Assembly (NCBI GenBank): GCA_049300095.1
Contig: JBAQYM010000143.1
Location: forward strand, 1-36,188
Source: SbD1 sp049300095
Lineage (GTDB): Bacteria; Desulfobacterota; Syntrophobacteria; Syntrophobacterales; Syntrophobacteraceae
Direction of reading: 5' to 3'
DNA: 36,188 bases
This document shows, one piece after another, positions 23,468 through 31,775 of the stretch (the stretch's first letter is position 1; every line of letters starts with the position of its first letter). The notes under the pieces are model-generated. The model was not told where the DNA came from, did no database searches, and worked only from the letters and a program-made list of their open reading frames with translations. A program made the translations under genes and the position numbers.

Positions 23468-24579
23468 GCGGTTCTCCATGTGCTCGTCTCGGGCGAAACC
23501 GGGCGCCTGACGCGGCAGCCCGTCCCTCTGCCGACAGTACGTTCGATGGATTCGATTCGGGAGCGGATTTTTTCGACAGTCGAACTCGCGTCGGATTCAG
23601 ACTGCGGTTTCGGGTAGATTTCGTACTTCTCGCGGTACTGAAACGGGGTGAGGTTCGGCATGACCACATTCGCGCCGCGGCTGAGGCCGTGCTCGTACCC
23701 TTTGGCCGCATTGATGGTGGCCAGGGCGGTAGTCGAGGGCATATTGACTTCCGGGCAGCAAAGTCGCGTGAGCGCGAGCACCTTGCAGGTCATGGTCTCG
23801 CTGTTGGGGACCTGCTGATCGGGACTGAGCCAGGATTTCCATTCGCCGCATCCCATCGGGGTGTCCGGGTTGGGCAGATACGGCCCCACGCCCACCATGT
23901 CGAGGTCCAGGGACCGAAACAGCAGGATGTCCTCGACAAGGCTGTCGTGGGATTGTCCCGGAATCCCGATCATTATTCCGCTCCCGGTCTGGTATCCAAG
24001 CTTTTGAAGCGTTCGAAGCAGGTCTATGCGGTTCGAGGGACCGCGGGAAGGCGAGGAAGGGTGAATGCTTCGGTAGAGCCACATATCCGATGTTTCGAAG
24101 CGCAGGAAATAACGGTCGGCCCCCGCCTCGCGCCATGCGGCGAGATCGCTTTCGGGGCGCTCGCCGAGGCTGAGGGTGACCGCAAGGGGCGTCTCGGCCT
24201 TTATCCGTCCGACAAGCGAGGCGACCCACTCGGTCGTGAGTCCGTAGTCTTCCGCCGACTGGAGAACAACCGTTCCCAGTCCGAGCCGGTGGGCCTCGGC
24301 CACGCAGGCAAGAATCTCCTCGGCGCTCATCCGGTAGCGCTCGATGCGGGCGTTGCCCGCGCGCAGGCCGCAGTAGGCGCACTGGCGAACACAGCTATTG
24401 GATATCTCGATAAGCCCGCGAAGATGAACCTCGTCTCCGACGAATTCCTTTCGCACGGTATCGGCCCGTCGCCACAACCAGGCAAGCCGGTCCGGGTCCT
24501 GCTCGCGCAGCCACTCCATAATCCAGCGGCGGTCTTCCATTTCCTGCAGGCCAATTGCTGTAAACGGATCAGCGGGCAT
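23464..24579 (-). CDS. hydE: [FeFe]-hydrogenase maturase HydE (radical SAM)
   Basis: The 371-residue protein has the radical SAM motif CVRQCAYC (C63, C67, C70) followed by GLRAGN, as in HydE. HydE acts on the Fe(CO)2(CN)-cysteine synthon produced by HydG during assembly of the H-cluster diiron subsite. Other HydE landmarks are VVLQSAEDYG, FRFETSDMWLYRSIHP (read here as FLRFETSD) and NLTPFQYREKYEIYP. Its start overlaps the end of hydF by 11 bp and its stop overlaps the ferredoxin start, so it sits in a tightly coupled operon. The last 30 residues are more variable and Arg-rich. Confidence 0.95.
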   Translation of the reverse strand: MPADPFTAIGLQEMEDRRWIMEWLREQDPDRLAWLWRRADTVRKEFVGDEVHLRGLIEISNSCVRQCAYCGLRAGNARIERYRMSAEEILACVAEAHRLGLGTVVLQSAEDYGLTTEWVASLVGRIKAETPLAVTLSLGERPESDLAAWREAGADRYFLRFETSDMWLYRSIHPSSPSRGPSNRIDLLRTLQKLGYQTGSGIMIGIPGQSHDSLVEDILLFRSLDLDMVGVGPYLPNPDTPMGCGEWKSWLSPDQQVPNSETMTCKVLALTRLCCPEVNMPSTTALATINAAKGYEHGLSRGANVVMPNLTPFQYREKYEIYPKPQSESDASSTVEKIRSRIESIERTVGRGTGCRVRRPVSPETSTWRTA

Positions 24580-25795
24580 TGCGGTACAACTCCAGTGCGG
24601 CGGGGAAGGGTTCGAGCGCGCGTTCGAGTATGCCGAGGCTGTGGGCGATCACGACGCCGTAGTTGGTAATCGGGACTCCGGACCGGCGGCAGTGCAGGAT
24701 TCGGCCGAGCATCTCGCGCCGGTTCCACATGCACGCGCCGCAGTGAATAACGAGCTTGTAGGGGGACACGTCCGTGGGGAAATCGTGGCCCCGCGTGTGC
24801 GTAAATTCGAGCTTGCCCCCGACATACTGGGTCAGCCAGCGCGGGATCTTCACCCGGCCGATGTCCTCGCCTATGGGGTGATGGCTGCACGCCTCGGCGA
24901 CGAGAATGCGGTCCCCCGCGTTGAGACTGTCGATTGCCAGGACCCCTTCGACCTGGGTGAGCAGGTCACCCTTGAACCGGGCGAAAAGGATCGAAAAACT
25001 GGTCAGCGGAATGCTCCGGGGCACATCGGCGGCGACCTTGAGAAAGGCCTGCGAGTCGGTAATGACGATCCCGGGCGGGGTGTTCAACCGACCGAGCGCC
25101 CTTCGCAATTCACGCTCCTTGACCATAACACATATTGCGTCGCTGTCCAGCAGGTCTCGAATGGTCTGGACCTGGGGCAGGATGAGCCGGCCTTTGGGGG
25201 CCTCCTTATCTATCGGAATGACCAGGACGGCGGTCTCGCCCGGCGCGATGAGGTCTCCGGCAATCGTGGGGTTGTCGATCAATTCGGCCGGAGCATTATC
25301 GAGCAGCGCCTGGCGAAAATCCAAAATCCCCTGACCGGATAAGGCGCTCACCTGGACCGTCGGCGCGTCCTCCCCGGGGAATTTTCGCGGTAGCACCGCA
25401 TCGGGAGAGACGATGTCGCATTTATTGAATGCGATTACCACGGGGATTTCCCGCTCCCGGAGCTCGGCGAGCATCCGGTCCTCGAATGCGCCCCAGGTCC
25501 CGGCTTCCGCCACCAGGACGGCAAGGTCGGTACGGTCCAGAATCTGGCGGGTCTTCCCCACGCGAAGCTTCCCCAGGGCGCCCTCGTCGTCGATCCCGGC
25601 CGTGTCGATGAAAAGCACCGGCCCGAGGGGCAGGAGTTCCATGGGTTTTTCGACCGGGTCGGTGGTCGTCCCGGCGACCTCGGAGACGATAGACACCTGC
25701 TGGTGTGTGATCGCGTTTAAAAGACTCGACTTGCCGACGTTTCGGCGGCCGAAAAAGCCGATGTGAATGCGCATCCCGCGCGGTGTTTTCAGCAT
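24569..25795 (-). CDS. hydF: [FeFe]-hydrogenase maturation GTPase/scaffold HydF
   Basis: The 408-residue protein has an N-terminal GTPase domain (P-loop GRRNVGKS at 16-23, DTAG at 64-67, NKCD at 124-127), a dimerisation region, and a C-terminal [4Fe-4S] domain with C303, C352 and C355 (HCGAC). HydF carries the diiron precursor made by HydG and HydE and delivers it to the apo-hydrogenase. The start MLKTPRG at 25795 agrees with the family N-terminus better than the internal ATG at 25774, though neither has a good ribosome site. A 236-bp gap with a perfect hairpin separates it from the aspartase gene, the only large gap in the operon. Confidence 0.95.
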   Translation of the reverse strand: MLKTPRGMRIHIGFFGRRNVGKSSLLNAITHQQVSIVSEVAGTTTDPVEKPMELLPLGPVLFIDTAGIDDEGALGKLRVGKTRQILDRTDLAVLVAEAGTWGAFEDRMLAELREREIPVVIAFNKCDIVSPDAVLPRKFPGEDAPTVQVSALSGQGILDFRQALLDNAPAELIDNPTIAGDLIAPGETAVLVIPIDKEAPKGRLILPQVQTIRDLLDSDAICVMVKERELRRALGRLNTPPGIVITDSQAFLKVAADVPRSIPLTSFSILFARFKGDLLTQVEGVLAIDSLNAGDRILVAEACSHHPIGEDIGRVKIPRWLTQYVGGKLEFTHTRGHDFPTDVSPYKLVIHCGACMWNRREMLGRILHCRRSGVPITNYGVVIAHSLGILERALEPFPAALELYRNAR

Positions 25796-26031
25796 GGCGA
25801 ACCCAGCTCACTGGTGGATTTCATAGGTTCCATGACTCATTGTCCCGTTATCGGCACATGTCCGTTGTCCTGTTATCGGCACATGTCCGTTCCGGCAGTC
25901 CGGGCGGGGATCAACCCCGCCCCTACGTTCAAGGGGAGGCGTCAGAACTCCGCTAAAACCGTAGGGGCGGGGTTGATCCCCGCCCGGACTGCCGGAACGC
26001 GGGTGCGTCATCATATTTATGTACTCGTGTA
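25796..26031. repeat. Perfect REPIN-like hairpin and 25-bp tandem repeat within the hyd operon
   Basis: Arms at 25889-25927 and 25960-25998 are perfect 39-bp reverse complements around a 32-base loop; each contains gggcggggatcaaccccgcc or its complement. The same sequence forms the outer arms at 14759-15157. Beside it, a 25-bp unit (containing gttatcggcacatgtccg) is tandemly repeated at 25844-25893. In the hyd mRNA this would be a very stable stem between the aspartase and hydF reading frames. Confidence 0.88.
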
Positions 26032-27444
26032 TCAGGTCCCTGACGGTGTTCCCAGCCGGCAGACGGCCTCGGGGCTTATCAGTTCCTCGAACCGGGCTTC
26101 GGTCAAAAGATTTTCCTCGATCACTATGTCACGCACGCTCGCATTACGCCCGCGCGCGCGCTCGACCACCCCGCACACCGCATCGTAGCCGAGCGCCGGA
26201 AGCAGGGCCGTTGCCGCCGCGGTCGAGTTTCGCACCTGCTTTCGGCACTGCTCCTCGTTGGCTTCGATGCCGCTCACGCAGTGGCGGCACAAAATGTCGC
26301 ACGCGTTTGCCAGAAGGTCGATCGAATCCAGAAGGCACGCCGCAACGAGCGGCAAAAACGGGTTGAGCTCGAGGCTCCCCGACGCGCAGGCAAAGGTTAG
26401 GGAGACGTCCAGTCCGAAAACGAGCATTGCCGCCTGGCTTGCCGCCTCGGGGATAACGGGGTTCACCTTGCCCGCCATGATCGTCGATCCCGGCTGGCGC
26501 CGCGGCAGAAATATTTCGGCCGGACCGCCCTGGGGCCCGCCCGACATGAAACGAAGATCGCCGCAAACTTTCAGCAGGGTCGTGGCGCAGGCCTTGAGAA
26601 TCCCCGAGACCTCGACGAAAACGTCCGCGTTTTGCGTGTTGTCCACGAGGTTTTCGGCGCGCGCGAACCCGATGCCGGTGATGTCGCGCAAGACTTCCGT
26701 CACGCGAAAAATGTATTCGCGCGGGGCGGCCAGGCCGGTGCCGATTGCGGTCCCGCCGAGATTGATCACCCTCAGGCGCTCCTGGCACTTGTAGATGCGC
26801 CACCTGTCCCGGTTGAACGCCTCGGCGTAAGCGCCCATCTCGCGCCCGAGGGTGGTGAGGACCGCGTCCTGCAACTGGGTCCTTCCGATCTTTACGACGT
26901 GCGCAAAACGCTTCTCGAGGTCCTGGAACGCTTCCTGGAGCGACAGCACCCTGGATTCAAGGACCTCGATCCCCCTGATCGCGGCAAGCTTGAGCGCGGT
27001 AGGGTAGGTGTCGTTCGTTGACTGGTGCAGGTTTATATCGGCAAGGGGGGACACGCGGCCATAGCTTCCGCGTTCCTCGCCGAGCAGTTCCAGGGCGCGG
27101 TTCGCCAGCACCTCGTTGACGTTCATGTTGGCGCTGGTCCCGGCGCCCCCTTGCAGAAGATCGACCACCACATGCCCGGTAAGGCGACTGCCGGCCATCT
27201 CGCGGCAGGCGGCCTCGATCGCCTCGGCCTTGGCGGGGTCGTCCCGCCATGCGCCGAGGGCGCGATTCGTCCGTGCGCACGCGAGTTTTACATCGCCGAA
27301 TGCGCGGATCAGCTCAGGGTGGGGCGGCCGGCCGGTCAGTGGAAAATTTTCCCGTGCCCGGGCGGTGTGGATGCCGTAGAGTTTCGATCCCGGAATCAAG
27401 ACCTCTCCCAGCAGGTCCCTCTCGATCCTGTGACCGCTTTCCAT
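26032..27444 (-). CDS. aspA: Aspartate ammonia-lyase-like enzyme in the hyd operon
   Basis: The 470-residue protein belongs to the aspartase/fumarase superfamily. The signature loop is GSTIMAGKVNP, with the expected catalytic Ser. The phrases GGAGTSANMNVNEV and HQSTNDTYPTALK favour aspartase over fumarase (which has SGTQSNMN). It would split L-aspartate into fumarate and ammonia. Unusual is Ala for Pro in the IMP-x-K loop. It lies 21 bp after hydG with AGGAAGAG upstream. In this setting the ammonia may feed assembly of the dithiomethylamine bridge of the H-cluster, whose nitrogen pathway uses ammonia/glycine cleavage chemistry; that link is inference. An alternative substrate is possible. Confidence 0.85.
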   Translation of the reverse strand: MESGHRIERDLLGEVLIPGSKLYGIHTARARENFPLTGRPPHPELIRAFGDVKLACARTNRALGAWRDDPAKAEAIEAACREMAGSRLTGHVVVDLLQGGAGTSANMNVNEVLANRALELLGEERGSYGRVSPLADINLHQSTNDTYPTALKLAAIRGIEVLESRVLSLQEAFQDLEKRFAHVVKIGRTQLQDAVLTTLGREMGAYAEAFNRDRWRIYKCQERLRVINLGGTAIGTGLAAPREYIFRVTEVLRDITGIGFARAENLVDNTQNADVFVEVSGILKACATTLLKVCGDLRFMSGGPQGGPAEIFLPRRQPGSTIMAGKVNPVIPEAASQAAMLVFGLDVSLTFACASGSLELNPFLPLVAACLLDSIDLLANACDILCRHCVSGIEANEEQCRKQVRNSTAAATALLPALGYDAVCGVVERARGRNASVRDIVIEENLLTEARFEELISPEAVCRLGTPSGT

Positions 27445-27465
27445 GGGGCTCTTCCTGTGGAATTA

Positions 27466-28869
27466 TCAGATGTACACATCGCGCGATCCGGCGCGCACGC
27501 GATCCAGCAGTCTCGACGCCACGGCCCTTTGCTTCGAATCCATGCGGTCGAGATGCGCCTGCACCGCCTTTTCGCCGGAAATCCTGGTCTCCGGCGAGGC
27601 GTAATCCATGAGATATTCGAGAAACGTCGAAAGGGCGTTCGGGTCGCAGCGGTATTTGATGTCGCCCGGCTTTGCGATCTCCATGAAGTCGTGCCCCGTG
27701 CGCCCGAGCCGGTAGCAGGCCGTGCAAAATGAGGGGATGTAGCCCATCGCGGCGAGGTCGGCGACCACCTCGTCGAGCGAGCGGTGGTCGCCCAGCTCGA
27801 ACTGCGCGCCCCGGTCCTGGACGCCGTCCGCGTATCCGCCCGGGTTCGTGCGGCTTCCGGCCGATATCTGCGATACCCCAAGGGCCAGGGTCGCCCTTCG
27901 GATGGCCTCATTTTCGCGCGTGGACATGATCATCCCGGTATAAGGTACGGCCATGCGCAAGATGGCGACAATTTTGAGAAAATCCGGGTCGCTCACCGGA
28001 TGTGGCGGATTTGCGGCCACCTCCGAGCCAAAGGTCGGTTCGATGCGCGGGACGCTCAGGGTGTGGGGGCCGATGCCGAAAGTTTTTTCCAGGTGCCGGA
28101 CGTGCTGAAGGAGGGCCAGCACCTCGAAGCGCCAGTCGTAGAGTCCGAAGAGCAGGCCCATCCCCACGTCGTCGATCCCGGCCGTGAGGGCCAGGTCGAT
28201 GGCCTTCAGGCGCCGGTCGCAGTCCCGTTTGCGCCCGCCCGGGTGCATGCGGGCATAGGTTTCCCGGTGGTAGGTTTCCTGAAAGAGCTGGTAGGTCCCG
28301 ATGCCGGCGGCCTTGAGCCGGCGGAACTCCTCGATTTCGAGCGGCGCGATATTGACGTTTACCCGGCGCACTTCCCCACGGCCCGAGCGCGTCGCGTATA
28401 CCGTTTCTATGGCGTTGAGAATGAAGCGGAAGCCCTCGTCGGGATAGCTTTCCCCCGAGACCAGGAGAATTCGCTTGTGACCCTGCCCGATGATGATGCG
28501 CACCTCGTCCGCGATCTCCTCGCGGGTGAGGGCGCGGCGCTTGAGGCTCTTGTTCCCGGCGCGGAAGCCGCAGTAGAGGCATTCGTTGTTGCAAAGATTT
28601 GAAATATAAAGGGGGGCGAACAAGACGATGCGCGGGCCGTATATGGATTCCTTGATGTGGCGGGCGGTGTCGAAAACTTCCGCCAGAAGGTCGGGGTCGC
28701 TTACGGGAATGAGCGCGGCGACGTCGTCGTTGTCGAGACCCTTGAGTTCCCGCGCCTTTGCGAGGACTTCACGCACACGGGCGGGATCGCCTTTTGGTTC
28801 CAGTTCCGCGAGCGTGGCGGCCACAGTCGGTTCGTCGACGATTATTCCGGTGCGTATGGGCTGATCCAT
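27466..28869 (-). CDS. hydG: [FeFe]-hydrogenase maturase HydG (tyrosine lyase)
   Basis: The 467-residue protein has the radical SAM motif CNNECLYC (C93, C97, C100) and the C-terminal auxiliary cluster motif C-x2-C-x22-C (C382, C385, C408, in FCTACYRLGRTG and RCDPNAL). HydG splits tyrosine to give the CO and CN- ligands of the H-cluster. An in-frame TTG at 28887 would add six residues; ATG 28869 is preferred, with GGAAG upstream. It is the first gene of the hyd train and lies about 70 nt after a good promoter. The family resembles ThiH, but the C-terminal Cys motif decides for HydG. Confidence 0.96.
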   Translation of the reverse strand: MDQPIRTGIIVDEPTVAATLAELEPKGDPARVREVLAKARELKGLDNDDVAALIPVSDPDLLAEVFDTARHIKESIYGPRIVLFAPLYISNLCNNECLYCGFRAGNKSLKRRALTREEIADEVRIIIGQGHKRILLVSGESYPDEGFRFILNAIETVYATRSGRGEVRRVNVNIAPLEIEEFRRLKAAGIGTYQLFQETYHRETYARMHPGGRKRDCDRRLKAIDLALTAGIDDVGMGLLFGLYDWRFEVLALLQHVRHLEKTFGIGPHTLSVPRIEPTFGSEVAANPPHPVSDPDFLKIVAILRMAVPYTGMIMSTRENEAIRRATLALGVSQISAGSRTNPGGYADGVQDRGAQFELGDHRSLDEVVADLAAMGYIPSFCTACYRLGRTGHDFMEIAKPGDIKYRCDPNALSTFLEYLMDYASPETRISGEKAVQAHLDRMDSKQRAVASRLLDRVRAGSRDVYI

Positions 28870-28943
28870 CACAGTGCGCTTCCACAACGAGCAGGTCGAA
28901 TAGAGTATGATCAGGCGTACAGAGAACCTTTCCTTTTAGAATG

Positions 28944-28972
28944 ATTTTACTTCTCTCCATCAATTCTTTCAA
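28944..28972 (-). promoter_or_regulatory. Near-consensus promoter of the hyd operon
   Basis: On the minus strand, TTGAAA (28967-28972) and TAAAAT (28944-28949) are 17 bp apart, each matching 5 of 6 sigma70 consensus bases. Transcription would begin near 28937, leaving a leader of about 68 nt before hydG. It lies in the 198-bp divergent region shared with the histidine kinase gene. Confidence 0.65.
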
Positions 28973-29067
28973 GGGCATTAAGTCGGCGCTGGTCATATTG
29001 ATTACATGGGGCTAAAATAGCGTATCGTCCAAGCTCTCTCGCAAATTCTGATTCGGAGTCTCGAAAG

Positions 29068-30477
29068 ATGCTCGACCGGGAAAAGACGAAGGAACAACTC
29101 ATAAGCGAGCTCCTGGAACTGCGCCGGCAGGTTGGCGACCTGGAAGCGCCGGGGGCAGGCATTGGAAACGAGTTGGCCGATGACGATTCGCCGGAATGCG
29201 CGAGCCGCCACCTTGTGGACGGGAGATACGGCATCCGCGACCTGGTGGACATCGATGCGCTTCAAACGGTGTTCCACGCTTTTTCCACCGCAACGGGTTT
29301 TACCGCCGGGCTCGTCGAATATCCCATGCAGAAGGTCCTCATCGCCACCGGGTGGAGGGACATCTGCGTGAAATATCACCGGGTCTTTCCGGATTCCATC
29401 AGGCAATGCAAGAAAAGCCACGCCCTGCTCACGGAAAAATTGAAAGAGCACCGGAGGCTCAGCATAAACGAGTGTGAAAACGGGCTGATGGAAGGCGCGA
29501 CGCCGATCATCATAAAGGGAAAACACATCGCGAGCATTACGACGGGTCAGGTGTTTTTCCAAAGGCCTCACGCGGCCTACTTCAGGCAGCAGGCCGAGAC
29601 CTTCGGTTTCGACCCCGACGGATACATCGAGGCTGTGGGAAAGGTCCCGGTCATCTCGGAAAGCCAGTTGCGAAGCGTTCTTTCCTTCCTCAGCCAGCTT
29701 GCCATGATGATCGTGGAACTCGGGATGAGCAACCTGGAAATCCGTGAAACGCTTGTTGAACTCGAAGAGGAGATCCGCGAGCGCAGGCGGACCGAAAAGG
29801 CCCTCCAGCAGTCCACCAACGAACTGCGGCGCCTCTCGTCGCAACTGCTCATCGCCCAGGAAGAGGAACGCAAAAGAATCGCCGGAGAGCTCCACGACAG
29901 CCTCGGCTCGTACCTGACCGCCATCAGGTTCGCCCTCGAGACCGCCCGCAAGCAGCTCGGGCGCGGCAAGGTGAACCCCGACTGCCTCGACACTCCGATA
30001 TCCGAGATGGAGCGTCTCATCATCGAGGTAAAAAGGATCTGGATGGACCTGCGCCCTTCGATCCTTGACAGTCTCGGCCTGGTCCCCGCCCTCGAGTGGT
30101 TCCTGAATCAATACCGGATGAACTGTCCCGGAATCGTCGTCGAGCGGGAATTCGACATTGACGACGAGGACATATCGGAAGACGTGAAGATCGTGGTCTT
30201 CAGGATCATCCAGGAGGCTTTCAACAATATCACCAAACACAGCGGCGCCAGCGCGGCGCGAGTGTCCCTCAAACACAGACGGCATCAAATTGAACTGACC
30301 GTCCAGGATAACGGAGACGGGTTTAATCGCGAACATGCGCGGTCCTGCGATCAACAGGAGGGAATAGGCCTCACCAGCATGCGGGAGCGCGCGGAACTGT
30401 CGAGCGGGACCTTCTCTATTGAATCGGCCCCCGGCAGGGGAACTACTGTGCGCGTGTGCTGGCCGATCCCGAGATGA
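29068..30477 (+). CDS. PocR-domain sensor histidine kinase (HisKA_3 type)
   Basis: The 469-residue protein has no clear membrane segment, so it is probably cytoplasmic. Domains: short N-terminal coiled coil (1-25), PocR ligand-binding domain (about 56-220, with C100, C114, C136, INECENGLMEGA and TTGQVFF), coiled coil (225-260), HisKA_3 dimerisation domain with phospho-acceptor H276 (GELHDSLGSYL), and HATPase_c (QEAFNNITKH, DNGDGF, GIGLTSMRERA). PocR domains bind small organic molecules such as propanediol in the founding member. The kinase type (NarX/LiaS-like) normally pairs with a LuxR-family response regulator, but none is next to it. It is divergent from hydG, so it might control the hyd genes; that is inference. 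Confidence 0.88.
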   Translation: MLDREKTKEQLISELLELRRQVGDLEAPGAGIGNELADDDSPECASRHLVDGRYGIRDLVDIDALQTVFHAFSTATGFTAGLVEYPMQKVLIATGWRDICVKYHRVFPDSIRQCKKSHALLTEKLKEHRRLSINECENGLMEGATPIIIKGKHIASITTGQVFFQRPHAAYFRQQAETFGFDPDGYIEAVGKVPVISESQLRSVLSFLSQLAMMIVELGMSNLEIRETLVELEEEIRERRRTEKALQQSTNELRRLSSQLLIAQEEERKRIAGELHDSLGSYLTAIRFALETARKQLGRGKVNPDCLDTPISEMERLIIEVKRIWMDLRPSILDSLGLVPALEWFLNQYRMNCPGIVVEREFDIDDEDISEDVKIVVFRIIQEAFNNITKHSGASAARVSLKHRRHQIELTVQDNGDGFNREHARSCDQQEGIGLTSMRERAELSSGTFSIESAPGRGTTVRVCWPIPR

Positions 30478-30546
30478 ATGAACTTGGTCTCACCGGCGCG
30501 CGTGTGCTGGCCGGTCCCGAGAAGAATGATCATGGTCTCACCGGCG
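30451..30546 (+). repeat. 48-bp tandem duplication of the kinase gene's 3' end
   Basis: Unit one (30451-30498) covers the last nine codons and stop of the kinase gene plus 21 bp. Unit two (30499-30546) repeats it with about seven changes, among them the base that turned TGA into AGA. A third, partial unit starts at 30547. Both begin CGCGTGTGCTGGCCG. The period is 16 codons. Confidence 0.8.
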
Positions 30547-31775
30547 CGCGCTCCGTCTTGGGCCGTGCGTTCATTGTGTCCACCCCCGCACTATCCGTTT
30601 CTCATCCAACTTACTATTCCCGCCATTATGGGGCTGTTGCCCAAATCCTCATGACCGAAATGGTGGTTGCACATGACCGTAAAAGACAACCGGAATAAAT
30701 CCGTGGGAGCGGCTTGCAGCCGCGACGGGCGTGCCAGAGCGACGAGATCGCGGTTAGAGCCCAAAGCGTTGCCTGAAGATGAGCCCGGCAACGTTTTCGT
30801 TTGGCCGGAAAGCGACGAGATCGCGCTTAGAGTCCAAAGCGTTGCCACTGCACGCGCATCCGCCGGCATGGCACGTCCATCGCGGCTACAAGCCGCTCCC
30901 ACCGGGCGTTGGGCAGTTTGCACTTTACCCGTGATGGTTCGCAATCTTTTTGGGCAACAGCCCAGCAGTGTCCGGTTAGGAACTTGCATGCGCCGGTGGC
31001 CCAGCCCTGAAAGGGCTTCATATTCCAGCCCAGGGTGGCGTCCCGCGAAGCGCGAGACTGACCCTGGGCTGAGTTATTTAGCCCCTTTGGGGCACAAAAG
31101 CATGCCACTTGCAAAAACCAAACCGGACAATGCTGGCAACAGCCCCGTATTCTTCCACTCGACCGGCGAGGACCTATCACCGAATACGAGCGAATGAATT
31201 TGGGCCGACTCGTGCAAACCTTCGGGCCGGCGCGAGGCCATTGGTGAAAGGAATTGCTGACTGCGAAAGATTGCTGTATAGTCTACCAGCCTACAAACCG
31301 CCACTGACAATTATTGCTGATGTCGGACGCCGGCGGACAGAGGTCGGAAAAGTATATTCTCATTAACTAAGGGTAACCCTCCATATTTGTCGGGGGACTC
31401 CCCGAGTTTGACAATTCCGGGAATATGCTGTTGAAAATGAGGCGCCCGGCCCGGCCGGAGGTGTCCGATCCTCGATGAGGCGCGGCCGCATTGCGTGGAA
31501 GCCCGCCGCGGCATTCACCATGATGTTGGCCTGATTGGCAACGCCGGTGATGCGCGGGCTGGAATTAATATTGGGCCGCACATATTTGCAGGACTTGCTG
31601 TTTCCATTCGTCGCCTTCTTCCCGAGGGCGCAACTTGTTTGGAATTTACTCTCCACGTTTCAAACGTACCGCGTTACGCCTTTACCTTTGGCGGATCAAG
31701 TCGAGTTCATACCTGACGTGTTTTTGTACCGAAAGCATACAGCGGTTCACTCTAAGAAGAGTAAAGGAGGAGGCG
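30478..31775. repeat. 1.3-kb gene-free gap with nested elements
   Basis: In order: the 48-bp tandem repeat, element E (30630-30963), an element with TGTCCGGTT/AACCGGACA ends (30969-31129) containing a CCCAGGGT/ACCCTGGG hairpin, then a stray GCAACAGCCCC (31136-31146). A promoter-like pair, TTGCTG (31254-31259) and TATAGT (31277-31282) with a 17-bp spacer, has no clear gene after it. From 31283 to 31763 several short frames exist but none is convincing. Confidence 0.6.
30630..30963 (+). mobile_element. GGGCTGTTGCCC-ended element E (E/F subfamily)
   Basis: The 334-bp element has perfect ends GGGCTGTTGCCC and GGGCAACAGCCC. It shares with element F the words tcctcatgaccgaaatggtg and gtgatggttcgcaatctttt and the inverted REP arms (30703 onward and up to 30902). 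It is longer than F through a partly duplicated internal segment (two copies of gcgacgagatcgcg). Unlike the other complete copies it is not flanked by a clear palindrome; a second mobile-looking element abuts its right end. Confidence 0.72.

Noticed and set aside
25889..25998. Intrinsic terminator after the aspartase gene
   Set aside because: The hairpin is perfect but has no T-run on either side and its arms recur elsewhere as a REP family.
28769..28996. A short minus-strand frame over the hyd promoter
   Set aside because: It overlaps the start of hydG in another frame and contains the predicted promoter.
30630..30963. Element E as a further case of insertion into a palindrome
   Set aside because: Its immediate flanks are not complementary; another element abuts its right end, so the original site cannot be judged.
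31363..31656. A 97-codon minus-strand frame upstream of the DUF3300 gene
   Set aside because: No recognisable domain, no ribosome binding site, and it lies in a repeat-rich gap; not supported as a gene.
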